A stretch of 20,452 nucleotides of DNA, from assembly GCA_012798865.1 (NCBI GenBank), contig JAAZMK010000012.1, positions 1 through 20,452 of the forward strand, in the 5' to 3' direction. Source of the stretch: Clostridiaceae bacterium. GTDB taxonomy: Bacteria; Bacillota; Clostridia; Saccharofermentanales; DTU023. The position numbers and the translations under genes are program-made. Below, piece after piece: positions 1 to 7,056 of this stretch. Each line of letters opens with the position of its first letter. Position 1 is the stretch's first letter. The notes below the pieces were generated by a model, which was not told the DNA's origin, did no database searches, and saw only the letters and a list, made by a program, of their open reading frames with translations.

Positions 1-2
1 AG

Positions 3-383
3 CCCCACTTGCAGAAGGGCTTTTTCGTGCCTGTTACCATCCTAGCTGACGTAACGCCAGATATGAAGGTATTCCAAGAGGAAATCTTCGGTCCCGTCCT
101 CTGTGTTACACCATTTAAGGATGAAGCGGATGCTATCCGGTTGGCAAATATGACTGATTTCGGCCTTGCCGGCGGTGTACACACTAAGGATATTAAGAAG
201 GCTCTTCGTGTCGCCAGAGCGATGTGCGGGGGGCAAATTTACGTCAATTCCTACTTTAGTACGGGCATGATCGAATCTCCAGGTACCGGCTGGAAGGAAA
301 GTGGCATCGGGGTCGCCGGTTTCAAGAAGTATATGATTTCCAAGACGACCTTTGTCAATCTCGCTGAAGGAAATGCGCCCTAA
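3..383 (+). CDS. Aldehyde dehydrogenase, C-terminal part (cut by window edge)
   Basis: This is the last 126 codons of an NAD(P)-dependent aldehyde dehydrogenase, which oxidises an aldehyde to a carboxylic acid in the cytoplasm. The reading frame is open from the window edge, so the true start lies outside. The visible part holds the family's 'EEIFGPVLCV' segment, whose Glu and Phe contact the NAD ribose, and the usual C-terminal end 'GWKESGIGVAGFKKY'. The catalytic cysteine and the Rossmann core are upstream and cannot be checked. The stop overlaps the next start as TAATG, so it is probably co-translated with the XRE-cupin regulator. With the APC permease and the iron alcohol dehydrogenase nearby, an amine- or alcohol-derived aldehyde is a reasonable substrate, but nothing visible identifies it. 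Family assignment is secure; substrate is not. Confidence 0.92.
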   Translation, partial: PHLQKGFFVPVTILADVTPDMKVFQEEIFGPVLCVTPFKDEADAIRLANMTDFGLAGGVHTKDIKKALRVARAMCGGQIYVNSYFSTGMIESPGTGWKESGIGVAGFKKYMISKTTFVNLAEGNAP

Positions 384-976
384 TGAAGAAAGAGACATCA
401 AACAAAGCTTCTAGTGACAGCAGCATACAGGTGGGGAAAAAGATCAGGCGCCTTCGATTAGCGCGCGGTATCTCGCTTCAGAAGCTGGCTGAAGAGACAC
501 ATATGAGTTATTCATATTTGTCCGGATTGGAGAACGGTCGGCATTCAATCACGCTGACGAATCTTCAGCGACTTGCAGCCTATTTCGGTGTGGATTTGGT
601 TTTTTTCTTACAGAAGAGCAATAAACCGGTTTGTGTGTTTGATGTTAGCTCGGAAGAGGGCTTGTTGACTGATGAAGGTACGCGTTTTCACCTCGTAAGC
701 AGTGATGATTTTCACTACTTGCAGGTGACCGTCGTCAGTATCCCTTATCCGGATGACAGCGAGAGACGTGTTCACAAGCACATGAGTGGCAATGAGTTGA
801 TTTATGTCATTTCAGGTGCAGTCGTAATTGTCGTGGAAGACAAAACGTATTCTGTCGGCGAAGGTCAGGGCATCATATTTGCTTCTGATGCCGAGCACGT
901 GGTTTACGGCGACGGGCAGGCAGCGAAAGTGCTGCTGGTTACAGCACCGCCCTACAATAGGGGTGCAGATATATAA
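383..976 (+). CDS. XRE-family transcriptional regulator with C-terminal cupin domain
   Basis: This 197-residue protein is a DNA-binding regulator with a small-molecule sensing domain. Residues about 17-75 form an XRE helix-turn-helix ('SLQKLAEETHMSYSYLSGLE' fits its recognition region). Residues about 125-187 form a cupin_2 barrel ('HKHMSGNELIYVISGAVVIV', then 'VGEGQGIIFASDAEHVVYG'). The architecture and length match PuuR-type regulators, which control amine or amino acid catabolism from within their own clusters. The ATG overlaps the aldehyde dehydrogenase stop by one base (TAATG), and AAGGAA about 10 bases upstream can serve as ribosome binding site. It probably regulates this cluster in response to the imported substrate or a derivative. 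No operator can be assigned because the cluster promoter lies outside the window. Confidence 0.9.
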   Translation: MKKETSNKASSDSSIQVGKKIRRLRLARGISLQKLAEETHMSYSYLSGLENGRHSITLTNLQRLAAYFGVDLVFFLQKSNKPVCVFDVSSEEGLLTDEGTRFHLVSSDDFHYLQVTVVSIPYPDDSERRVHKHMSGNELIYVISGAVVIVVEDKTYSVGEGQGIIFASDAEHVVYGDGQAAKVLLVTAPPYNRGADI

Positions 977-998
977 CAAATGATTAGGAGACAAAAAT

Positions 999-2399
999 AT
1001 GGGTAAAGAAAATCAAGGACTATCGCCTCGCGTATGCATTTTGATGGCGATCGGGGGCATGGTCGGTAGCTCCATTTTCACGCTGTCCGGAGTAACATAC
1101 GGCATGGCGGGTCCGGGAGCTATCCTAACCTGGCTTGCGGCGGCAGTCGTCCTGTTGCTGTATTCTCTGAATATCGCGGAATTGGCGACAATCTATCCGC
1201 AGTCGGGAGGCATTTACGTCTACCCGAGCAAGGTGGTGGGCAAGACAACTTTCCAAAGAGACCTTGCGGGTTGGTTGGCTTCTTGGAGCTGGCTTAACGT
1301 AACAGTATTCGGCACGGCTTTTTCAGCTATTTGCCTGGCTACTTATTTGCAAGAGTTTCTTGCTTTCATTAAAGACAGCACCGCGATGCAGTATATTATT
1401 CCGCTCGTGTGGCTCTTGTTTGTCTGGTTTATCAATGCCTTGAACATCAACAAGTTCGGCAAGATTCATAACACTCTGACCTACACGTTGATGTTTGTTA
1501 TCAGCATCTACATTGTGCTCGGTTTAATCAATGGCAGCGTAACGAATCTTAAACCCTTCATTTCCGGCACGATGGGTGGACGTGGTGTTCTTGCAGGCAT
1601 TCCGATAGCGATGCTCGCTTACGGCTCGGTCATGTCGGTGGGTACATACGCAGGTGAAATTCGTGATCCTAGGAGGAACGTCCCGAAAATCATCGGCACC
1701 GCCCTTACCATCGTTGCCTCGGTATACGCTTTAATTCTGCTTTCTACCTTCTTGATGGCGCCCGTGGGAGATTTCTTAGAGAATCCCGGCAGGCAGTACT
1801 ACCCGCTGGCTTATGCCCTTGGTTCGAGCATCGGAGGCAAGTCATATGCATGGATCACCAATATTGTTCCGATTGCGGCTCTTTTGGCCTTGACGACGAA
1901 CATGAGTATCATGGTGCTCGGCGCATCCAGAATTGTGCAGACGACAGCAATCTCTGGCTATCTGCCGCGTAAGCTGGGTGAGGTACACCCGAAGACCCAA
2001 ACGCCCGTCTGGGCATTGACAGCGGTGACTGTGGTCGCAGCGCTTTTGACCTTAAAGCCCGACCTTATTTGGCTGATTATCAATACGGGGTCTATTTGTT
2101 CAGCGATCACTGTCGCTATTATCGCCATTACGCTGATTACCTTAAGGTATAAACAGAAAAAGGGCGAAATTAAAGAACGCGGTGTATTTCAGGTGCCTTT
2201 CGGCATTCTGTTCCCTGTCATTACCTTGGTGGTTGTTGCAACGACCGTTACCTACCTCTTCATGGGTGACGGCGGTATGATGTCACTTTATCTGACACTA
2301 GGTTGGTATGCGCTCGGTATGGCAATCTTCCTTATCCGCTTCTATATCAACAAAAAGAAGGGTTTAGTGGCGACAGAAGAGGTAGATAAAGGAGAATAA
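999..2399 (+). CDS. APC-superfamily amino acid/amine permease
   Basis: This 466-residue integral membrane transporter shows about twelve hydrophobic segments. The N-terminal 'GGMVGSSIFTLSG' segment is the glycine-rich TM1 motif of the APC (amino acid-polyamine-organocation) family, where the substrate's carboxyl or amino group is bound. It also has the 'YGSVMSVGTYAGEIRDPRRN' region typical of TM6 and the following loop. It probably imports the substrate of the cluster by proton-coupled symport or by exchange. The start follows the regulator stop by 22 bases and has a good ribosome binding site (TTAGGAGA). The next gene begins two bases after its stop, so the genes form one transcription unit. 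Amino acids, polyamines and other amines are all possible substrates; a BCCT or OpuD-type betaine carrier would look different. Confidence 0.92.
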   Translation: MGKENQGLSPRVCILMAIGGMVGSSIFTLSGVTYGMAGPGAILTWLAAAVVLLLYSLNIAELATIYPQSGGIYVYPSKVVGKTTFQRDLAGWLASWSWLNVTVFGTAFSAICLATYLQEFLAFIKDSTAMQYIIPLVWLLFVWFINALNINKFGKIHNTLTYTLMFVISIYIVLGLINGSVTNLKPFISGTMGGRGVLAGIPIAMLAYGSVMSVGTYAGEIRDPRRNVPKIIGTALTIVASVYALILLSTFLMAPVGDFLENPGRQYYPLAYALGSSIGGKSYAWITNIVPIAALLALTTNMSIMVLGASRIVQTTAISGYLPRKLGEVHPKTQTPVWALTAVTVVAALLTLKPDLIWLIINTGSICSAITVAIIAITLITLRYKQKKGEIKERGVFQVPFGILFPVITLVVVATTVTYLFMGDGGMMSLYLTLGWYALGMAIFLIRFYINKKKGLVATEEVDKGE

Positions 2400-2401
2400 T
2401 T

Positions 2402-3730
2402 TTGCTAAAAGCAGTCTATTACACGAATCAATTCTTTGCCGGTCTTGGCGGTGAAGAACTTGCTGACATCGGTTTAGGCATGTTTGATGAACCTAAAGGA
2501 CCAGCCGTCGGTTTGACTCGTCAATGGAAAGGCGAGATGGAGGTCGTTAGGACGATTTATGCCGGAGACAACTTCATCAACATTGATGAGAATTTCGAAG
2601 CGATCGGTGAAGAACTGTTGGAAATGGTCAAGTCAGCTCAGCCCGATGTCGTGTTGGCAGGTCCGGCATTTAATGCCGGGCGCTACGGCGTCGCTTGTGC
2701 CAAGGTCATGGCTTTCATTGGCGAGGAACTGGGGATTCCTGTCGTTACCTCAATGTGGTGGGAGAATCCCGCTGTTGAGATGTACAGGCGGCGCGTACCC
2801 ATCATGAGTTCGACGGAAACGGCGGCGGGCATGCGCAAATCACTCCCTGACTTAGGTAAGGTAGCCTTATCGCTGGCGAAAGGAGAGCCGTTAGGACCCG
2901 CTCGTAAGGTCGGTTACTTCCCCACTGATAAACGTAAAAATGAATATGTGGAGAAGACCGGTGCTGAGAGGGTTGTCAAGATGCTGCTTCAGAAGTTGAA
3001 CGATGAGCCTTTCATTACCGAGGTTCCTCTGAGAACACTGGATCGTGTCATCCCGGCACCTCCGGTCGTTGATTTGTCTGTGGCAAAAATTGCACTGATC
3101 ACTGTCGGCGGCTTGGTGCCCAAGGGCAACCCGGACAATCTGAAGCAGGCCTTTTCGGTGGCACATGGCAAGTACGAGTTGACGGACAGCAATCCGTTGA
3201 CTTCTGATAACTTCGAATCAATCCATGGAGGTTACGACACAACGTATGCCAGTGCAGATCCTCATCGTCTCGTTCCTCATGACGCGCTCCGCGCCTTACA
3301 GCAGGAGGGGATCGTTGGCAGTATCTATCCTTACTTCTTAACAACGTGCGGTATTGGCACGAACGTTGAGAGCAGTGTCAACATCGGTGAGGCGATGCTC
3401 CGCGATCTTAGGGAAGGAGAAGTCACGGCTGCAATCCTTACCTCTACTTGAGGAACTTGTACGCGTTGCGGTGCAACGATAGCAAATGTCTTTGACAAAG
3501 CAGGTATACCTTGTGCCCTAATTACAGCTTTCTCGTCCATTGCCTATAACGTGGGTGCGACGAGAATTGTTAACGGAGGTCACTTCACTTCTCCCAGCGG
3601 AAACCCGAATCTGCCGTTAGATCGGGAAGTCGCTTTTAGAAGGAGTATTGTTGAGGCGGCTCTGCGCGCCTTGACCGATCCTATTGAAGAGCAGCGCATC
3701 TACGAGATTAGTGAGGAATACCATGAATAA
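2402..3730 (+). CDS. GrdB/GrdF/GrdH-family selenoprotein (reductase component B, UGA-encoded Sec350)
   Basis: This 442-residue protein belongs to the selenoprotein-B family of glycine, sarcosine and betaine reductases, which cleave the C-N bond of an amine substrate in Stickland-type fermentations. Family marks are 'YYTNQFFAGLGGEE' at the N terminus, 'AGPAFNAGRYGVAC' (86-99) and 'GGLVPKGNPD' (236-245). The frame meets TGA at 3449-3451 within 'LTST-U-GTCTRCGAT', the known selenocysteine site of the family. Homology continues in frame for 92 more codons to TAA at 3728, so the UGA is Sec350, forming U350-x-x-C353. The TTG start at 2402 is chosen because AAAGGAGA sits 7-8 bases upstream and the N terminus then aligns with GrdB. 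The substrate cannot be read from the sequence, so no paralogue symbol is given. Components A and C (GrdA, GrdC, GrdD) are not in this window. Confidence 0.93.
3449..3478 (+). promoter_or_regulatory. Selenocysteine UGA codon with bacterial SECIS-like hairpin
   Basis: The TGA at 3449-3451 is followed by a perfect 6-bp stem: CGTTGC (3464-3469) pairs with GCAACG (3473-3478) around a GGT loop. The GU-containing apical loop lies about 18 bases past the UGA, close to where bacterial SECIS elements bind SelB. The hairpin lies inside coding sequence, as expected for bacteria. The position is convincing, but structure was judged by eye only. Confidence 0.7.
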
Positions 3731-5042
3731 AGTTTTAAAGAGATACGTTTACAAAGTTGACTCGGTAGAGTTTGGAGAGAAGAGCAAGCTGGAGAACGGT
3801 CACCTTACGATCTCTAAGCGAGAGTTGCAGGAAGCCGTGCAACCTCTGTTTGAGCATGTTAAATCGGTGGACTTTGAGCTTGTGAAACCGGGCAGTGACA
3901 CGCGGATCATTCATCTCTTGGACACGATTCTGCCCATGATTAAGCGCACAGATGAGAGCGGGAGAGTCTATTCCGGCTTCTTCAGTGATCCTTATATGGT
4001 GGGAACGGGCTCGACAAACGTGATGTCCGGTCTGGCTGTCATGGAAAGTTGTGCTCTGCCGTGGGATGAAGATAGCGCCAGCAGCGGTCTGCTCTATCCT
4101 CGTGATGCTATTCTCGACATGCAGGGACCCATCGCAGGCATGACGCCTTTTTCCGAGACTAATAATCTCGTCATTCTGTATGAATTGGAAGAAGGACGAT
4201 CCAGTGCCGAGTACGATGATGAGATTAGGTATATCGGACTCAGGGTAGCCATGACCTTGGCGGAGTTAACGCTCGATTTACCGGCTGATTACATCGAAAC
4301 TTATACGATTGATGAGGTCGATCCGGAGCTTCCCAACGTTGTGCTCGTTTGGCAATGCCAGAATCAAGGACCGTATGCCAATACCTTGCTCTACGGCGTT
4401 CCAATCGACGACATCGTGCCGACGCTGCTGCACCCCAATGAAATGTTGGACGGCGCGGTAGTCAGCGGCAACTATGTATGGCCCGCCTTTAAGGTGCCTA
4501 CCTACAATCATGTGAATCACCCCATCTTGTTGGAGCTTTATCGTTTGCATGGTTTGGAACTCAATTTCAGAGGCGTCATTTTCTGTCGCAGTCACAATCC
4601 GACAAACTGGCATAAGCTGCGCAATGCAAATATGTGCGTTAAGATTGCTGAATACTTAGATGCCGACGGGCTGATCATGGCTTGGGAAGGCGGCGGAAAC
4701 GCGGCGGTCGATGGCATGCTGACGATTCAGACTGCGGAGAAACACGGCATCAAATGCTCAACCATTACGTTTGAGTTTGGCGGTCAAGACGGAAGCGAAG
4801 GTGTTCTGCTTGTCGACGACGTGCCGGAGGCGGATGCCGTGATCAGCGGCGGTTCCATTGAAAAGGCAGTTACACTGCCACAGGTTAGTCGCGTGGTCGG
4901 CGGCGATGTGATGCGGCTCAATAAGGAGACGGGCGGGTTCTTTCCGCCTGCCGATGAACCGATCACATTTGAGCAGACGATACACTTCTATATGAGCGGT
5001 AACCAATGCGGTGCCAGCAAGTTATCTGCCGTAGAATACTGA
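3723..5042 (+). CDS. GrdE/GrdG/GrdI-family reductase component B protein lacking the pyruvoyl-site cysteine
   Basis: This 439-residue protein resembles the GrdE-type proprotein that pairs with GrdB in component B of glycine, sarcosine and betaine reductases. Family landmarks are 'HPNEMLDGAVVSGNYV', 'PTYNHVNHPILLELY', 'WEGGGNAAVDGM' and the ending 'GASKLSAVEY'. In classical GrdE the segment after the SGN motif reads roughly ACDK, and that cysteine is the site of self-cleavage and pyruvoyl formation. Here the aligned residues are P-A-F-K, with Ala255 in the cysteine's place, so the protein may stay uncleaved. ATG 3723 is preferred over an in-frame start at 3684 because the family's N terminus begins there; it overlaps the selenoprotein stop by 8 bases, implying translational coupling. 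Family membership is strong; the activity is uncertain because of the missing cysteine. Confidence 0.88.
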   Translation: MNKVLKRYVYKVDSVEFGEKSKLENGHLTISKRELQEAVQPLFEHVKSVDFELVKPGSDTRIIHLLDTILPMIKRTDESGRVYSGFFSDPYMVGTGSTNVMSGLAVMESCALPWDEDSASSGLLYPRDAILDMQGPIAGMTPFSETNNLVILYELEEGRSSAEYDDEIRYIGLRVAMTLAELTLDLPADYIETYTIDEVDPELPNVVLVWQCQNQGPYANTLLYGVPIDDIVPTLLHPNEMLDGAVVSGNYVWPAFKVPTYNHVNHPILLELYRLHGLELNFRGVIFCRSHNPTNWHKLRNANMCVKIAEYLDADGLIMAWEGGGNAAVDGMLTIQTAEKHGIKCSTITFEFGGQDGSEGVLLVDDVPEADAVISGGSIEKAVTLPQVSRVVGGDVMRLNKETGGFFPPADEPITFEQTIHFYMSGNQCGASKLSAVEY

Positions 5043-5063
5043 GTTTACACAACAATTGATCGA

Positions 5064-5092
5064 AGGCGCCCCGTTTGCCGAACGGGGCGCCT
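5064..5092 (+). other. Strong GC-rich hairpin between the GrdE-like gene and the alcohol dehydrogenase gene
   Basis: A perfect 12-bp stem (5064-5075 with 5081-5092) closes a 5-base loop 22 bases after the GrdE-like stop. No T-run follows on either strand, so it is not a classic intrinsic terminator. It could stabilise the upstream mRNA 3' end or reduce read-through into the alcohol dehydrogenase gene. Confidence 0.7.
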
Positions 5093-5140
5093 AGAAGAAC
5101 GTTAGTTTTAACGACAATTACTGTTTATGGAGGACATGCC

Positions 5141-6304
5141 ATGAAAAAAAGTTTTAGCCACATTCATATGCCAACCTTTATTTGCGGTCGCGGTTCGATC
5201 TCCTTTGTCAGAACTCTTAATAAGGAGCGCGTTGCTGTCGTCGGCTATTCTGATGTCGTAAAGGAAATCGCGACAGATTTGTTTGAAGGGACTCAGACGG
5301 AAGTCCGCTATATCGCTACGATTGATCGCGAGCCTTTCATCAGCGATCTTTTTGACAATTTGGACGCGGTGCATGAATTTCAGCCTGACTTGATTTTAGC
5401 TATTGGCGGCGGAAGTGTTATGGACGTTGCCAAAGGTCTCTGCCTTTTCTATGAATATCCGGATATGTCTTTTGAAGACAGTCTCAAGCCTTTTCAGCTT
5501 CCTGAACTTGGCAAGAAGGCGGTCAGCGTCTTTGTGCCGACGACCAGCGGAACAGGTTCAGAGACTTCGTCAGCCGCGGTATTTATCGACCCGGAAACAC
5601 GCGTGAAAAGCCTCTTGCTCTCCAATACGTTGATTCCGCGCTATGCCGTTATAGACCCCGATTTTACGGATAGTCTGCCGACACATGTTCTAGTGCAATC
5701 AGCTTTGGATGCCTTGGGTCATGCCATTGAATCGACGACGGCGATGAATGCGAATATGTATTCGCGCGCCGTGGCGACACAGGCGGCACTCGATATCTTG
5801 GAATCCCTGCCCGTTGCCGTGGGCGCAAATGTTTCCGATAGTTTGCGCAAGCAAGCCAGAGACAAGGTGCATATGTCCGCTTCCTTGGCGGGTGTTGCCA
5901 TTACGAATTCTTTTACCGGCATTGTGCACTCGTATGACCATCCCGGTCCGGAATTCGATCTGCCCCACGGAATTGTGTGCGGCATCATGTTGCCTTATTC
6001 CATGAAGCTCGTCGGTCCTAACGAAAATTACAGCTGTATAGCGAGGCGCCTCGGATACAGCGGCACTGACGAAGAGTTATTGGAACAGCTGGTGCGCCAC
6101 ATCCAGGAATTTAACTCTAAACTTGGTCTGTACAACACCTTCAAGGAAGCTGGTGTCGATGAAGCGGCATACTTGGCGAATATCCCGCGTTGGTCGGAGA
6201 TTTCATTGCAAGGCATGGCAACGAAATTATCGCCTGCCAACATGGATCTTGCCAAGAGTGAGCTGTTTTTTGAACTCTGCTACTACGGTTGGGATGGCAA
6301 GTGA
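5141..6304 (+). CDS. Iron-containing (group III) alcohol dehydrogenase
   Basis: This 387-residue cytoplasmic enzyme interconverts an alcohol and an aldehyde using NAD(P)H. The nucleotide-binding region shows 'GGGSVMDVAKG' (89-99) and 'PTTSGTGSETSS' (133-144). The expected metal ligands are present: Asp190 and His194 in 'DALGHAIES', His263 in 'IVHSYDHP' and His276 in 'LPHG'. The ATG at 5141 is chosen because GGAGG lies 7 bases upstream and the N terminus has normal family length; an in-frame upstream start would run through the intergenic hairpin. It lies 98 bases after the GrdE-like gene, probably in the same operon but possibly expressed at a different level because of that hairpin. It may work with the aldehyde dehydrogenase at the cluster's other end, or dispose of reducing power. 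Substrate unknown. Confidence 0.93.
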   Translation: MKKSFSHIHMPTFICGRGSISFVRTLNKERVAVVGYSDVVKEIATDLFEGTQTEVRYIATIDREPFISDLFDNLDAVHEFQPDLILAIGGGSVMDVAKGLCLFYEYPDMSFEDSLKPFQLPELGKKAVSVFVPTTSGTGSETSSAAVFIDPETRVKSLLLSNTLIPRYAVIDPDFTDSLPTHVLVQSALDALGHAIESTTAMNANMYSRAVATQAALDILESLPVAVGANVSDSLRKQARDKVHMSASLAGVAITNSFTGIVHSYDHPGPEFDLPHGIVCGIMLPYSMKLVGPNENYSCIARRLGYSGTDEELLEQLVRHIQEFNSKLGLYNTFKEAGVDEAAYLANIPRWSEISLQGMATKLSPANMDLAKSELFFELCYYGWDGK

Positions 6305-6327
6305 GAGAACACTTTATTAGAAGAGAG

Positions 6328-6382
6328 ATGCCAAAGTAAACCGGTTTTTCCGTACCTCTCATCGTCCAGTTTACTTTGGCAT
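6328..6382. repeat. Perfect 14-bp inverted repeat with 27-base loop
   Basis: Bases 6328-6341 and 6369-6382 are exact inverted copies (ATGCCAAAGTAAAC and its complement). The element sits 23 bases after the alcohol dehydrogenase stop and about 40 bases before the rplS promoter. No T-run follows either arm. It may be a transcript-end hairpin, a protein-binding site or a remnant of a small mobile repeat. Confidence 0.8.
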
Positions 6383-6423
6383 TCAGCTCTAGTCGCGGAG
6401 TAAGGGGAAATCTTCTTCGGTAC

Positions 6424-6452
6424 TTGTCGAGGGTTAATCTTTCTGTTACAAT
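6424..6452 (+). promoter_or_regulatory. Likely sigma-A-type promoter of rplS
   Basis: TTGTCG (6424-6429) and TACAAT (6447-6452) are 17 bases apart, close to the housekeeping consensus. Transcription would begin near 6459 and give a leader of about 70 bases. The leader contains the palindrome GCAATTGC (6482-6489) and a possible short GGGTG/CATCC pairing, so some structure is possible. AAGGAGG lies just before the ATG. Confidence 0.6.
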
Positions 6453-6530
6453 GCTTGAGGTTTGAAAACGGGTGGTCCGCTGCAATTGCGTGCAAGAACA
6501 TCCAACGAATAGATAAAGGAGGTACGCAAT

Positions 6531-6887
6531 ATGGACTATATTAAAGCGGTTGAGCAACCATATCTGCGCGATCAGTACGAAAACGTCGAGATCGGCGACC
6601 GCGTCAATGTTCATCTCAGGATCACCGAGGGTTCGCGTGAGCGGATTCAGGTTTTTGAGGGAACGGTGATCGGACGTAAGGGAGCAGGTCTGAACGAGAC
6701 GGTAACCGTACGCCGCGTCGCGTATGGCGTTGGCGTCGAGCGTGTTTTCCCGCTTCACTCGCCTAAGGTTGTGAAGATTGACGTTCTGCGTAAAGGACGT
6801 GTACGTCGGGCGAAGCTGTTCTATCTGCGCGATCGCGTTGGTAAGGCTGCTCGTGTTCGTGAGAAGCTGCCCACAAGTAATAAGTGA
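6531..6887 (+). CDS. rplS: 50S ribosomal protein L19
   Basis: L19 is a large-subunit ribosomal protein lying near the interface with the 30S subunit. The 118-residue protein has normal family length. It carries the L19 signatures 'GDRVNVHLRITEG', 'RIQVFEGTVIGRKG' and 'VGVERVFPLHSPKV', and a basic C terminus. An AAGGAGG ribosome binding site precedes the ATG. It has its own promoter and a terminator 59 bases after its stop, so it appears mainly monocistronic. The usual upstream partners rpsP, rimM and trmD are absent; the catabolic cluster takes their place. The downstream order rbgA then rnhB is typical of Bacillota. Confidence 0.98.
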   Translation: MDYIKAVEQPYLRDQYENVEIGDRVNVHLRITEGSRERIQVFEGTVIGRKGAGLNETVTVRRVAYGVGVERVFPLHSPKVVKIDVLRKGRVRRAKLFYLRDRVGKAARVREKLPTSNK

Positions 6888-6945
6888 AAATGATCAAAGT
6901 GCGCAGAGAGGAACCGACTGTGCCGACGATAAATACTTAGAGAAC

Positions 6946-6977
6946 AGGACGACCGAACAACGGTCGTTCTTTCTTTT
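6946..6977 (+). terminator. Intrinsic terminator after rplS
   Basis: A 10-bp stem (6946-6955 with 6961-6970, one G-U pair) closes an AACAA loop and is followed directly by TTCTTTT. This is the standard Rho-independent arrangement and separates rplS from rbgA. Confidence 0.88.
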
Positions 6978-7056
6978 GTCGTCAAATCAAGCGTCATTCT
7001 GCGATTTATTCTATACTGATTAGGCATTAGGTAATAGATTAAGGGGAGCGGTTTCA

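Noticed and set aside
2402..3451. A complete 349-residue protein ending at TGA 3451
   Set aside because: Homology to the selenoprotein-B family continues in frame through the TGA to TAA at 3728-3730; the TGA is at the known Sec position.
6141..6758. Minus-strand reading frame of 205 codons
   Set aside because: It runs antisense through the alcohol dehydrogenase end, the inverted repeat and rplS, has no recognisable domain or start signals, and is a shadow of those genes.
7012..7017. TATACT as a promoter for rbgA
   Set aside because: No acceptable -35 hexamer lies 16-18 bases upstream; a promoter after the rplS terminator is expected but cannot be placed.
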